DNA of 64,000 nt, from the NCBI GenBank assembly GCA_958299035.1, contig CATQJL010000001.1, positions 79,195,594 to 79,259,593 of the forward strand. The letters are read 5' to 3'. The position numbers and the translations under genes were made by a program. Source of the DNA: Cylicocyclus nassatus. Its lineage: Eukaryota; Nematoda; Chromadorea; Rhabditida; Strongylidae. Of the stretch, positions 12,266-24,899 are shown piece after piece (position 1 is the stretch's first letter; each line of letters starts with the position of its first letter). Below the pieces are notes generated by a model. The model was not told the DNA's origin. It ran no database searches and worked only from the letters and a program-made list of their open reading frames with translations.

Positions 12266-12494
12266 TCATAGAGAGACCAATGCCTTCCCTATTTCTACAT
12301 TAATGAAAGAAATATAGGTGATGCGCAATTTTGCAAAAAAGCCAGCGCTACAGAAAGTACCTAAAGGTCGGTAAAACTCCCTGTTGAAAGAGAGCTTGAT
12401 CAAACAGAGTGTACTAACTTTTGCACACTCTCTTTATATAGCATAGATCACTGTAGGAAATATGGTATTAACATAATTTTGACTTTTTGCAAGC

Positions 12495-12690
12495 TTTACC
12501 TGTCAGCTAAGGGGCTGGGAGTTTACGCAGGTGATCGGGTGAGGGAGTGAGCGCACTGATTACCAGGAATATACTAATATGAACCACCAAGGATTTTATA
12601 GTATTTACAATTTACGAGATGGTTTGTTGGAAATCAGCATAGGAGGATGATTGAGCATGCTGATTACGAAAGCACAGTGAGACAGGGATG
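12495..12690 (+). mobile_element. Degenerate Helitron-like fragment
   Basis: It contains AAGGGGCTGGGAGTT, GATTGAGCATGCTGATTACGA and nearby phrases found in the tandem units of the Helitron-like copies. The ATCGAT blocks and both ends are missing. Confidence 0.45.
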
Positions 12691-12942
12691 TAGCATATAA
12701 ATGTGACACAGGGGATAGGGGACTATATGTCGCCAATAAACTTTCCTCGGGCAAGCAGCTGGTACAAATTTGTGTGCCTTAGAGTGTAGGGCTGCACCCA
12801 GATGTTCGCATGCCCCCCCCCCACCCTTTTCGGCGACATATAGTTCTCTACCCTGAGACAGGGACAGGGAAATGTTTTGTAGAAGTGGGACTACATGGTA
12901 GATTCATTTTATTTTGATACCGAGCGAAGCCAGACATACTGA

Positions 12943-14874
12943 CTAGCTCACTATAACTTTTACTTTTAAAGTCTTGGATAAGTTTTCAAATATAAAATAG
13001 TGCTTACTTCTATGTCTATTACGTCTTCGCTCTCGGTGAGCTTGTGCAGCTGCCTAGAAAGAAATTATGAAATTTTTACTGAGTTGTAAATCAACCTCAA
13101 CACCTTCTCCGCTGGCGGTAAGCTGTTCTCCCATTCCAAAAATCTTCTCCTAAACTCTTCGCGTCCATGAGGTCGAGGCTGAAATAAAATTGAACACTTA
13201 TAGTTTTGTTTGCCTTGGTAAACCAAAATCTGGCACTTATCAGTTTGATGGAATATTTTGCATCTCAAATGCTGTATGTTCTGTTTCACTAGACCTGAGG
13301 AGGCGCCAAACTAGCCAGCTGCCTGCTTCAGCCTACCTTAGGTTCACCAGGACGTAGTGCAACTAGTAAACTGATGTTTGGTGTCACGTTGAACGGAAAT
13401 CGGGGGTGGCGTCTGCAATGTTTGCAACGATTGCAGTTTTGGAGAGATGATGAAGAGGGCTCACAATATAAGAGAATGATGAAACGCCCCCATACCATCA
13501 TAAAAATTTTGTAATGAAAAAAATTGGAGACCCCGACACAATTTGTCAGCGACCTTGAATGTCAGAGACTGCGCCGCCTCTTGCTGAAGCAATACGAGTC
13601 AAGGCTAGTCTGGTGCCCATCTGAGAAATTATGTGGAAAAGAGTCAAACACTTTAGGTCTCGGGCTGAGTTCACGCGATATCCTCGCGATACACTCGCTA
13701 CAGACAAATGTTACGAGCAAGCTGATCGACATGCAATGAACTCGTAACAGTTGTCTTGTGGCGTTTGAATCGCGAAAATCGCGTAAACTCTGTCCGAGGT
13801 TTTACACGTTCCTTGTAGCGACTAGGGCTTTGTGCTAAGTCGGCCAAAGTTTGAAGAATAATCTCTTTGATATCCATCATTTCAACCTTAGCTTACAGGT
13901 AACTTTCAAATTTTTACGTACGTTGAAAAACAAATCTAGTAAAAATAAGAGCAAATATCTTTGAAAATGCAAAACTCTTTGATTTTCTTGATTGGCTTCG
14001 CAGAACTCAAAAAATTCTGTGCGACTGGTTTTCGACTTTTATCATTTCGAACTCGCAAACATTAAAAGACCCACGAAATTTGATGAAATTGTTTTATTCA
14101 GTGATTGACATCCGTATTCATGATTCCCCTCGCCCTACTTAAATCTAGTACTCTAATATTTTGAAGTACACTAATTTTTTTCTGCAGATTGACTAATGCG
14201 AACACGTTGAAAGAAATTGCGACCTAAAGGCCACGCTGTGTTGCTGTGCCTTGCGAAATCGTAGGCGTTCAAAGGTCTTGTTTACTACAATTTTCTAAAA
14301 TCCTGGCGAAAAAATACATAAGAAGTAAAGCATGTTGGTCTTACTCTAAAGTCACAAAGTCTCGGCCGAAATGGTCAATAACAATTTCGAAAATCCAAAA
14401 GGAAACAAAGAAGAATGTTAGCGCTACTTTGGCGACATTGAATGAAAATAAAGAAATTGCAATAATGGCAGCTGGTACAAAGAAAATGGACTGTGAACTT
14501 TAGAGGTGGTCGTCTGTTCTTGCTGTTTATATTCTTTTTTATCTAGAGTCAGAATTTAAAACGGTACAAATTTCTGTGCTGATCTATAATGGCAGCTGGT
14601 ACAAAGAAAGCTTTTATGGTTCAATAGTTTCCTTTCAAGATCTTTCCATACTGTTTTAAAGGATAAAGTAATTAGAATCAGAATGGTTTTTAGCCTTACG
14701 TTCATGATTTGGTGAAGTTTTTCCATGTTGGCCGCACTCACACCAGGAATATCTCTGGTCCAGCCACCTTAAAGATATTGTAGAGGGCAATTAATCAAAT
14801 TGTCCGTAAAACCACGTCTTACGTCTTGCAGTAATCACCGTGACGAGAGCAAGAAACGCGAGTATTTTGAGCAT
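12943..14874 (-). CDS. Small secreted-protein family, paralogue B
   Basis: Four minus-strand exons: 14823-14874 (52 nt, 17-residue hydrophobic signal beginning MLKILAFLALV), 14700-14767 (68 nt, DIPGVSAANMEKLHQIMN), 13104-13178 (75 nt, REEFRRRFLEWENSLPPAEK) and 12943-13053. Phases are 1, 0 and 0, with donors GTAAGA, GTAAGG and GTGTTG. Intron 2 is about 1.5 kb, much longer than in paralogue D. The last exon can be read to TAG at 12943. However, a strong donor (GTAAGC) after 13008, at the same place and phase as in D, suggests an unseen fifth exon. The mature protein would be short, charged and rich in Arg, Glu and Gln, presumably secreted. I do not recognise a named family. Confidence 0.65.
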
Positions 14875-15459
14875 CTTTGCCTTCGTGTATCTTTTGGTTA
14901 AAGCCTCTGAATAAGATTAATGTAAAGCCTTTTTGAAAATAATTTGTATGCTTTTGTTGGCAAAATATAAGTACGACTTATCCAAGCGACAGTTTGAACT
15001 ATAAACTCGAAAGGTCCAATTAATAGTGGAGGAAGGAACAAAACAACTTTGTCCAATATTTTATGAAAGCTCAGAAGAAACAATCAAGCTAGGCTTTGAG
15101 TGCTATGATTCTGGCAACCATGAATTCAGAAGACAAATTGAAATTACGTCCACTCGCTAGGCGAAATCACTGTCGAATGGGAATTGTCAAAGGGTGGAGT
15201 AAGTTCGACAACAACCCTCTTTTTTACAGCTTCCACATGGCAGTAATGTTATTCCGCAATATTTTTAATTATGTGCGTGGATCATTGTATAGGAAAAGCA
15301 GTTTTACATGATTTTTATCATATTTCATAAAGCTAAAATGCTGACAATTTTTGTGATCGGGAATGGACGGAAGCTGTATGTTTTTTGAAAACTGTACCAC
15401 AATCCAAACTGTTACTATATATTAACACGCACCTGCGTATCTCAAACAGTCTAAGATTT
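14875..15459. other. No recognisable feature
   Basis: Upstream flank of paralogue B, likely including its promoter. No clear promoter motif was seen. Confidence 0.4.
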
Positions 15460-15925
15460 CAAACTGACAAGGGAAGCGTCTTTAGTCAAAGTGGCCTTTC
15501 CAAATGAGTCCTACACCACTGTGAAGAGCATTAAACGCTGATTCCAAATCTGGTTTCCCTATCTGCCAAGCGCCCCTGGGCGCCGAGCTATGAGCGCTTG
15601 GAGCAAAAAATGAACGCAGAATCTATAACAGTAATTACAACATTTTCTGCGCTCAAATAAAACGTTGAGTATAAGGGTATTATACCTAAAGTATTCATCA
15701 AGCGAAATGCTCCGATGATGAACACCTGACCATTTGAGCAGTCTTAGACGATTTTGTTCCAGTTGTCCATTAAGTTTTTCGACTTAAAAAATGCCCATAA
15801 CTCGGCCTTCAGAAGAGCTTGGCAGATGTGAAAGACGGATTTGGAATCATCGTCCGATGCTCTACAAAGTGATATAGGTGCATGTGGAGAGGCCACTTCG
15901 ATTATTGACGCTTCCCTTGTGAGAT
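15460..15925. mobile_element. Foldback MITE with ACAAGGGAAGCGTC ends
   Basis: ACAAGGGAAGCGTC near 15468 is inverted as GACGCTTCCCTTGT near 15907. Inner phrases mirror too (GATTCCAAATC / GATTTGGAATC, CAAAGTGGCC / GGCCACTTCG). Related single arms occur at 23650-24060 and 58915-59110. No target duplication was identified. Confidence 0.65.
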
Positions 15926-17946
15926 TTCTCAGAGGATATACGCAATGATAACCATCAATCATCAATAACTGTTTTACCTTGAGAAAAAGAGTTCTAAACT
16001 TAATCACATATTCTTGCAAGAACGCAGCAAACACGGTTTTACCAATGACGAGCCCCACCCCCCCCCTAAAAAATGTCTCGCGAAATTTTTGGAATCTGAC
16101 TCAAATGGGTTATAAGAATGTGCAAATAACTTGCTTTTGCTTGAAAATAGTTAATATTTTTTCAAAAATTTCAAAATTTAATTTAGCTGCAAAAGAAATT
16201 TTGGAAGCGTGACTGACATTACGCCCCTTTTTCGAAAAGTCGGGTCACTGGGTCCGCTAAAATTTAAGAAAACATACCGAAAATTTTTTCGGAGTGCGTG
16301 GTTGACACCACGCACCTTCACTAAAAAACCCTCTCTCTTCCCCCCCCCACCCCTCCCTAAACGGGAATCCTGGATAAGCTACTAATTTTATTTTCACTTT
16401 TATTGCATTCTACCTGATCTTCTGTGGTACGTCTCAAAGGTTGCTGCATTTTCTTCTTTTTTTTGTAACATAATTAACAGTTAAAAAATAATATTTATAG
16501 CAGTCTTATCCGCCAATAGTTGCCTGTTTCACAAGTGAGTAAGAAAGTAAGCGCTTTGTATTTTCACTTCTTCAATAATCATTTATATGAAGATGGTTGA
16601 CCCAAAGACCTATGAACTTTGCGCAAAAAACAAATTGAACACTTCGATCGCTTAGATTTTGTGTACTTATTGGTGTAAATAACAAGTTTAGTCTTCTGCG
16701 TTAATTTTGTCTCATTTATCTCTTCAAAATTGCACCACTCAAGATCACATCATCACTGTTAAGAGCGCTAAGCCATACGCGTCGCATTCCATCGTCACTG
16801 CTGTACTTTGCTCAGGGTGTTCCCGATCTTTCAGTGACAGCAAACTTCACGTTCTTATACAGTTTTTCAAAGGGTGACAATTGTCGTTAAAGGCCAATAA
16901 CCATAACAAAGATTCCTCTCAAACGAAACAAAGCAATACAGCGAATTCGCTATTTTTTTGTGCACCCTTTCAGATGATTCACCGGGACTTCCGCAGGACA
17001 AGCAAAATCGCGGTTTCGCAGAATTTTATTCCTAAGAGTGGAATCGTTGAAAATGAAAACTTCCAAATTTTTCGCTTCCAGAATGGCCAAAAGCGGGAAC
17101 TCCTGCAGGTCTTTTTGCAAAGCGCTGCGGAACTTCCGAAAAACGTCAGTGGTTCCAGCGCTTTGTCATGCCAGTAGTTCCGCAGGTTTTTGTGTGTTGT
17201 CTCGCACGATGTTGCTCCGCCAACAACTAGAGCGCATTAACAAATATGTCATCCATAGTGCTGAGGGTAGTAAATGGTATTGCAGTCAATCGAGTAAGGT
17301 TCAAATCTCGCTTAAGTGTTCTCTTTTGCTGTTGTGGTTCTATTCTTCGGAACTTCCGCAGATGACCCGGCGGAACTTTCCGAACTTTCCTAAAGGTTCC
17401 GCGGAAGTTTCAATCAGCTGTTTGAACTACATGCACTTGAATGCGTAAGTCACATTCTACACTCACTCTATTTTGTGTTTCAAACATTTTGTAAAGATTT
17501 TTTTATCGTTGATTCGTTGACCGCACGGACTGCTCAAACGCGGCGCACCCGCGCGGCGCGGCTAAAATGTTGTGAGAGCACGATTTGTACAATGGTGGGT
17601 TTGTATTGGGGCACGCGTTTTACCTCGCGGCGCGTGCTCCGTAGTGATGTCCAGTCCGTACGGTCAACGAATGAACTATATGTTGTTATCAAAGCCGTTT
17701 TTGGAGTACCGATTCGCACGCATAAACGCAAGCACAGGGGGCACGATGTGGAATGGTCATTGGAGGAATCTTGGTGTGTGTTGTATGTTATCTCGTAAAA
17801 AAGATGTAGATGAAAAACAAATCTCAATCAAGCCTTTTTTTGATGTGTGACACAAAAATCGTTTCATTTTTATTTCATAAGCAATAATGCGACAAGTGCA
17901 AAAATGCTTTATCACAAGCACCTGATCCACTGCCCGGATATGGATT
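15926..17946. other. No gene recognised; local GGAACTTCCGC repeats
   Basis: The stretch holds short C runs (16056 and 16340) and repeated GGAACTTCCG motifs near 17120-17400 that also appear near 19507. Overlapping frames on both strands at 17475-17850 have no recognisable domain and no splice context. Confidence 0.4.
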
Positions 17947-18345
17947 TTAGAGAGGAGGAGGAGGTGGAGGACCTCTATGTCTTTGACGCATCTGTTCTCT
18001 GTGCGCTTCTGCTGCTGCCTAAATTTTTTAGTTTTATGAGCTAAGCATCTGGATCAGCGATTTCCAGAAAATTTGTTAAGGCAATAACGTACCTTATCCG
18101 CAGGTGGCAGACTGTTTATCCATTCGTCCATCTTCTGCTGAAAAGCTTCTCTTCCTTCCGGTAGAGGCTGAAATTTTAAAGTTGACTTTTACAAATTCAA
18201 CTATTTTTGCTTGATAAAGGACAATGTGCGCAAACTCACATTGCGTATAGAGTAATTTCCAACTTGAAAAAACTCACATTCATCATCTGACGTAGCCTAT
18301 CCATACTGGAATCACTCACACCTGGGATGCCTCTTTGAAGGAGTT
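17947..18345 (-). CDS. Small secreted-protein family, paralogue C (exons 2-4; first exon not found)
   Basis: Minus-strand exons at 18278-18345 (68 nt, GIPGVSDSSMDRLRQMMN), 18093-18167 (75 nt, PLPEGREAFQQ and EWINSLPPADK) and 17947-18018 (72 nt, AAAEAHREQMRQRHRG then five prolines, ending TAA). Donors are GTGAGT and GTACGT; acceptors are TTTAG, TTTCAG and TTTAG. Exon 2 begins in phase 1 like its paralogues. A and C form a subgroup: both have a Leu-rich start to exon 2 (LLQRGIPGV or MLEQGIPGV) and a short last exon. No signal-peptide exon was seen between 18345 and about 19600. Confidence 0.6.
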
Positions 18346-20152
18346 CTAAACGAGGTCCGTAAAACTCAAAAATTGCTCTATACAGCTAAATTCCTTCAAT
18401 GAACAAGAATTCTTAGGATTTTACAGTTTATCGTCCCAACTTGATTTTCTCCATTCTCTGGGCATGGTACTGTGGCCTTAAGTAGCCTTTTAGAACCGTT
18501 TTGTAGCTGGTCTCACTATAAATCTTGCTCGTTTTCATCTCATTGTTGTATCTGGATTCCTATTGCTTTAAAAAGTATTTAGATGGAAGCAAGGTCTGAA
18601 AATGAAAGCTTTCCCATGCCTTGTTCTGCTGTTCCCCTATTTTTCGCCTCCGTTTTCCTCCACATATTTTTCCGGAAATTCTTTTTTGCTTTTCATTGAG
18701 TCACTGCGTCTTTGATATAGCTAGCGTCTTGATACAGACTGAACAATTGTTAACACGTTGACGACGAGCTGTTTTTTTGACGTCTGTCCATGTGGACGAA
18801 CCGTTTCCGGGCATTTTTACGGCCGGTTGCATGTATGTATGTACCCATCTATGCGTGAGGTACAAAAATGCAAGTGGGCGAGGTAGCTCCGCCCACTTTT
18901 CAAAAGCTGGAAATTGCTCAAAATCAATAAATTCGTTAAAATTCCAGCATTTTTGAAAAGTGGGCGGAGCTTGCCACTCAGGGGTGGGGCTTGCGTAATG
19001 GGAGGCAGGGTCAAAATTAAGATTATTCAAGGTTCCCTAGTCATCTACGAGCTTTTCTATGCGATTTGAGAACGAAAAAAGTTTTTTGTAGAGGGCAACG
19101 GAGTGGGCGGAGTTTGCCAAAGGAGGGGCGGGGCCAACATGAAAAACTTCTGAGCCTAAATTGATTATTTGTACACAAATTGGAACCATTGCGCACAATC
19201 GAACTGATGTTTAGGGTGTCGCGCACCATTGCGCGACACTGACGTCAACGATTTAAGTGACTGATTGTGAGATCGCCAATTATGCTAAATCTGGGTTTTT
19301 GGGTTTTTCAGCCAATTTCTTTCCATAATCATACTACTCGATTTTGTTTTTAGCGAGGAGCAAGATTGAGACGGGAAACGTCAAAATCTGCAAGGGCGAA
19401 TATTAGAAATGCTCAAAACATGCTACATCTCGTTCAACACTGCGGTTTGCTGCTGTGCGTGCATCACGAGTCAGTTCAACACATCCAAATGCTGTACTGG
19501 AACTTTGCCGGAACTTCCACTCAGTACGAACGCAGCCTAAGGAAGTTAGCTCCTCAATAATAGCTGGTATGTTGACCCATTGACAACGATGTGGACAATC
19601 CGTGGCCCGTGCTTTTGCTGCCAGGGACGATGTGAACCGTCGATGCCCACAACTGTTGCAAAGTCATATCCTTTGCAGGTCTCGTATTTTTCCCACAGAC
19701 TAATATTTTCTCCAATTTTTTTGCATTCTTGGGACCTGTAGACGACTTCGTCTTTAAAAAAATGTTTGTAAATAGTTGCTTAAAAACAACGTTGCATCTC
19801 GTAAACAACCACAAAACATTTCCCCACCAAAAGTGTTGTATAAAATCAACGTTTCGAGAACATTAGAATCAAAAATTAGATTTTTATGTAGAACATGCTT
19901 GTAGAAGAGCTACAAGATTAAATTTTATTCAAAAATGTGGGAAAACTCTAGAAGTTATGACTTTGTCTCGTCAAGTATAATACCTATACTATTGCGACTT
20001 CAGAAAATAGTACAGAGAACACGTGCTGCGATGCGTTTAAACGAGAAGGTTACCCAGTTGTACTGACAAATTGGAAAGAGATGCGTATTATCGGAAGCGC
20101 CTGCAAATGCTAATTCCAGGTTTGCTTTTTACATTTTTTTCCTTATCGAATA
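18346..20152. other. Non-coding stretch with a short GC-rich palindrome
   Basis: At 18888-18975 AGCTCCGCCCACTTTTCAAAA is inverted as TTTTGAAAAGTGGGCGGAGC, and related GGGCGG motifs recur at 19100-19135. No exon, RNA gene or transposon end was recognised elsewhere. Confidence 0.45.
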
Positions 20153-20986
20153 CTAGCTGGCTTACCCGGCTCCGCCGTATCCGGACCAAACTTGGCACAC
20201 ATACATTTCGGGCCCCGGCGGGTGTCACAGTCCACTTTTCGTTATCGATCGATGTCGATTTTACCGATTTTTATCGATTTTTTTGCAGAGTTCACCTACA
20301 GGGCTAGGAGTTGGCACAGGGGGGGAAGTGAGCATGGGGATTCCGAATACAATATTAGTTTTCAGAATTATCGATTACTTTTATTGATTTTATCGATTTT
20401 TTGCAAAGTTTGAGCTACGGGGCTGGGAGTTTGCACAGGGGGGTAATCGAGCATGCTGATTACGAACACAATATTAGTTTTCAGGATCGTCCATTACTTT
20501 AATCGATTTTATCGATTTTTTGAAAACTTGAGCTAGGGGGCTGGAATTTGGCACAGGGGTGTAATCGAGCATGCTGATCACCCCCCCCTTGGGGATGATC
20601 AGCATACTCGATTACCCCCCTGTGCCAACTCCCAGCCTCCTAGCTCAAACTTTGCAAAAAATCGATAAAATCGATAAAAGTAATCGATAATCCCGAAAAC
20701 CAATATTGTATTCGGAATCCCCATGCTCGATTACCCCCCTGTGCGAACTCCCAGCCCCGTAGCTCAAACTTTGCAAAAAAATCGATAAAATCGATAAAAT
20801 CGATATCGATCGATGACGAAAAGTAGCCTATGACACCCGCCGGGGCCCGAAGTGTATGTGTGCCAAGTTTGGTCCGGATCGGTTCAGAAATGGAATTTTC
20901 TATTCGGAACATACGTACAGACATACATACAGACAGACATACAGACAGACAGACAGACAAACAGACATTCAGCTTTATATATAAGA
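20153..20986 (-). mobile_element. Helitron-like non-autonomous element, complete
   Basis: Read on the minus strand it starts TCTTATATATAAAGCTGAATG (right end, 20986) and ends with GGCGGAGCCGGGTAAGCCAG then CTAG (20153-20156), inserted between A and T. The interior has ATCGAT-bearing tandem units in head-to-head halves, as in the copy at 9632, meeting near 20580-20600. Confidence 0.75.
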
Positions 20987-21384
20987 TGTGTGCATGCAAA
21001 ATTTTAACACTCTAGTCTAGCTCTATCAGAACCTAATCTAAAAGAGTGTTTCATAAATAAAACATCTTTCAGAGTAGTTTAAACCTCGCCAAAAAATTAA
21101 AATTGTTGTGATTTTATAGAGATCAGTGTACTCTTTCAGTACGTTTGACCGTTATCATTAGCACTCGAATTATTTCAGGAAGGCTGTTTTTTAATTAGCG
21201 CACTCGCTTTTCCCTTACCGAAATCCAGTCTCAGATCTCAGGAGAAATATTTTGACTCAAGATTGAGGATGAGAAGTAAAGATTACCCGTTTGAATCAGC
21301 TTAACCAAGCACCAACTTAAACTTTTCTAGTGCGAAGTTCTAAAAAAATAAAGTATTGGATATTCTCGCAAACAGTCACTACAT
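20987..21384. other. No recognisable feature
   Basis: Nothing recognised between two Helitron-like copies. Confidence 0.4.
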
Positions 21385-22080
21385 TCGTAATCAACATGCT
21401 CAGTTACCCCACTGTACCAAATCCCTGCCCCGTAGCTCAAACTTTGCAAAAAAATCGATAAAATCGATAAAAGTAATGCACGATTTCAAAAACTAATATT
21501 GTATTCGTAATCAGCATGCTCGATTACCCCCCTGTGCCAAATCCCAGCCCCGTAGCTCAAACTTTGCAAAAAAATCGATAAAATCGATAGAAGTAATGCA
21601 CGATTTCAAAAACTAATATTGTATTCATAATCAGCATGCTCGATTACCCCCCTGTGCCAACTCCCAGCCCGTAGCTCAAACTTTGCAAAAAAATCGATAA
21701 AATCGATAAAAGTAATGCACGATTTCAAAAACTAATATTGTATTCGTAATCAGCATGCTCGATTACCCCCCTGTGCCAACTCCCAGCCCCGTAGCTCAAA
21801 CTTTGCAAAAAAATCGATAAAATCGATAAAAGTAATGCACGATTTCAAAAACTAATATTGTATTCGTAATCAGCATGCTCGATTACCCCCCTGTGCCAAC
21901 TCCCAGCCCCGTAGGTGAACTCTGCAAAAAAATCGATAAAAATCGATAAAATCGATATCGATCGATGACGAAAAGTAGCCTATGACACCCGCCGGGGCCC
22001 GAAGTGTATGTGTGCCAAGTTTGGTCCGGATCGGTTCAGAAATGGAATTTTCTATTCGGAACATACGTACACACAGACAT

Positions 22081-22115
<35 letters not shown>

Positions 22116-22134
22116 TTCAGCTTTATATATAAGA
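21385..22134 (-). mobile_element. Helitron-like element, 3'-truncated
   Basis: The 5' end (TCTTATATATAAAGCTG, minus strand) and CTGT tract are at 22134. Inward there are five tandem units of about 120 bp, all in one orientation, each with TTTTGCAAAGTTTGAGCTAC-type sequence and an ATCGAT pair. The inverted half and the CTAG terminus are missing. Confidence 0.75.
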
Positions 22135-22757
22135 AGATTTTTGGAAAGTAGTTATGTTAAAAACCTATCGTTGTACTCATTATACGTAGATCGTTTTTAT
22201 TTATTTATTTACTTATTCAATGCGCACAAGGCGTGCCATATTTGAACAAAACCACCAAAAGCCCAAGTCCAGCTCTCAGAAGTGTTAAAAATAGAAGGGA
22301 ATAAGCTTGCTTGGACCTTGTACGAATGTATTGAATCTTGTAATGAAATATTGAAACATTACATTGATTATACGTTTTGATCCGCTCCTGACTTTTTACC
22401 TACATCAACTGTAAATCTAATGACTCAGAATTTCAAATACTTACAAACTTACTCTTCATTTTCCGCGGATAAGAAAAGCACATTAAAAATAAGCGTTCGA
22501 AGGCGTTTCTAATGGTATGCATCTCTGACCAATTTGCATACACTTTGATTTGACTGGCACAGCGGCTGGAAGGCATAGCTTCATGACCTATTTAACGCTA
22601 GGTAATGACCAGAGAGCAAAGCGCGGGAGAGACGCAGACTGCGTCGCGGGCGTGAGTTGCCTTAATTAGGTCACAAAGCCCCGCCCACCAGCCGCTAAGC
22701 CAGTTGAATCAAAGGTTTTTTTCGAGTCTAGTATATCACTAGCAGAGTAGTGGTATG
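22135..22757. other. No recognisable feature
   Basis: Downstream flank of paralogue D. If D has a fifth exon it should lie here, but I could not place it. Confidence 0.35.
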
Positions 22758-23387
22758 CTATTCTGCTTGCTTTTTTGAACAAGCAAACGTCGTGTACTCA
22801 TCAAAATGGGGTGTAACAAATATACCGTGGTCAGTAAGCTTACCAGCATGACGTCTTTCAAACATTTGTTTTCTGTGATTTTGCACTGCTGTCTGTAAGG
22901 AAATTTTTTGAAAAAAAGAAGGCAAGGATTTTCACAAACCCTCTCAGCTGCTGGTAAACTGTTTTCCCATTCTTGCATCCTCTGTTTAAACTCTTCGCGC
23001 CCATTCAGACGAGGCTAAAAAACAGTAAAATATTGCTATGACTTATCGCTTACACAGAAAAGGAATAGGACAAGCAAATTGCAGTGAAAAACCATCAGGT
23101 TTCCTGAAATCATTCTCTATCGTGGCTGCTAGTGGCTAAAGCAATCGCATTGAAAAAAGAGAAAACTTTTGTTTCAAGAGTCAATCTTATGCTGCAAAAA
23201 TAGAAATGACATACGTTCATCATCTGACGTAATCTTTCCATGTTGGCTGCACTTACACCAGGTATGTCTCTCATCTCGCCCGCTAAAACATTCAAAATAA
23301 GTCCATCACCACCATCTGCTCAAGAAAAATCCTACGCCTTGCTGCGATTCCAGTGGCAAAAGCAAAAAGAGCTAGTAGTTTCAACAT
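22758..23387 (-). CDS. Small secreted-protein family, paralogue D (best-preserved member)
   Basis: Four minus-strand exons: 23336-23387 (52 nt, signal peptide beginning MLKLLALFAFATG), 23215-23282 (68 nt, DIPGVSAANMERLRQMMN), 22940-23014 (75 nt, REEFKQRMQEWENSLPAAER) and 22758-22892. Introns are short (53-200 nt). Phases are 1, 0 and 0, and exon lengths equal those of paralogue B for exons 1-3. The last exon reads on to TAG at 22758. A strong donor (G|GTAAGC) after 22841, in phase 1 as in B, makes a further exon likely, so the C-terminus is uncertain. The predicted product is a small secreted charged protein of unknown role. The conserved core is DIPGVS...RLRQMMN, then EWENSLP. Confidence 0.7.
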
Positions 23388-24068
23388 CCTGTAGCTGGTT
23401 CCCTGATTAGACCTAGAATGTAAAAATTAACCATGTAAATCGCTTGCTTCCGTACTGGTATAACTTTCGTACGTTAAAGTGGCAAAAAAGAGAATTAGCC
23501 CATTTTGAAAGATTTAAACAATATCCTGATCAGTTTCTTATACCATGCCAAAAATTAACAGAGACATATCAGTTGACGTTGCTGTAGAAAAAGCTGGTTG
23601 AGAAATATTTTAAGACTCAGATTTCAAATAAACAACTAAATCAGAAATCTTACAAGGGAACGGTACTTGGTCGAAGTGGCGTTTACACATGAAATGTATA
23701 CTATCTTATAGAGCATGCAGTGCTGATTCCAAATCTGCCCTTGTCTGCAAAGCGCTTCTGGGAGGAGAGTTATGAAAAGTTTTCGATACGAAATCTCGAA
23801 AACACAGCTACAATAAAAGCATTCAGAACTTTGATTCGTTAGTTCAGAAGGGGCCATATTTACTGCCAGGACCATTTATGCAATAAATACCTTCAATCCA
23901 ACAAACTCATGTCAGTCATTACTCCTTTCAAGCGCCGAAAAGATCTCAACAGCTGTTTTTACCTTAGACAAATCACTGAATTTTTATCCCAAAAATTTCC
24001 AGAACTCCCAACCCAAAAGCGCTTTGCAGATAAGGAACGTAGATTTGGAATCAGCGTTTTATTCTCTA
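23388..24068. mobile_element. One arm of the foldback MITE family (about 23650-24060)
   Basis: ACAAGGGAACGG at 23653 begins an arm with GATTCCAAATCTG (23725) and CTGCAAAGCGCTT. GCGCTTTGCAGAT and GATTTGGAATCAGCG near 24017-24056 give the inverted partner, cut short by the Helitron-like copy at 24069. The 23388-23640 part is the upstream flank of paralogue D. Confidence 0.55.
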
Positions 24069-24899
24069 CTAGCTGGCTTACCCGGCTCCGCCGTATCCGG
24101 ACCAAACTTGGCACACATACACTTCGGGCCCCGGCAAGTGTCACAGTCCACTTTTCGTTATCGATCGATGTCGATTTTACCGATTTTTATCGATTTTTTT
24201 GCAGAGTTCACCTACAGGGCTAGGAGTTGGCACAGGGGGGGAAGTGAGCATGGGGATTCCGAATACAACATTAGTTTTCAGGATCGTCCATTACTTTCAT
24301 CGATTTTATCGATTTTTTTTGTAAAGTTTGACCTGCGGGGTTGGGAGTTTGCACAGGGGGGTAATCGAGCATGCAGATTACGAACACAATATTAGTTTTC
24401 AGGATCGTCCATTACTTTTTCGATTTTATCGATTTTTTGAAAATTTGAGCTAGGGGGCTGGGAGTTGGCACAGGGGGGTAAACGAGCATGCTGATCACCC
24501 CCTTGGGGGTGATCAGCATGCTCGATTACACCCCTGTGCCAAATTCCAGCCCCCTAGCTCAAGTTTTCAAAAAATCGATAAAATCGATTTAAGTTATCGA
24601 TAATCCTGAAAACCAATATTGTATCCGGAATCCCCATGCTCGATTACCCCCCTGTGCCAACTCCCAGCCCCGTAGGTGAACTCAGCAAAAAAATCGATAA
24701 AAATCGATAAAATCGATATCGATCGATGACGAAAAGTAGCCTATGACACCCGCCGGGGCCCGTAGTATATGTGTGCCAAGTTTGGTCCGGATCGGTCCAG
24801 AAATGGAATTTTCTATTCGGAACATACGTACACACAGACAGACAGACATACAGACAGACATACAGACAGACAAACAGACATTCAGCTTTATATATAAGA
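24069..24899 (-). mobile_element. Helitron-like non-autonomous element, complete
   Basis: CTAG at 24069-24072 with the inverted CCGGGTAAGCCAG end, and TCTTATATATAAAGCTG on the minus strand at 24899. The flanks are A and T. It has head-to-head ATCGAT-bearing units meeting at GATCACCCCCTTGGGGGTGATC-type sequence near 24494-24514. Confidence 0.75.

Noticed and set aside
17285..17315. GGTTCAAATCTC as a tRNA T-arm
   Set aside because: No acceptor, D or anticodon arms can be formed around it. No tRNA or rRNA was found in the window.
17475..17850. Overlapping frames of about 95-107 codons on both strands
   Set aside because: No motif, splice context or paralogue. The overlap on both strands reflects local G+C-rich composition.
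10959..23387. Assigning the small-protein family to SXP/RAL-2 (DUF148)
   Set aside because: Size and secretion fit, but the diagnostic motifs are not evident, so it is left unnamed.
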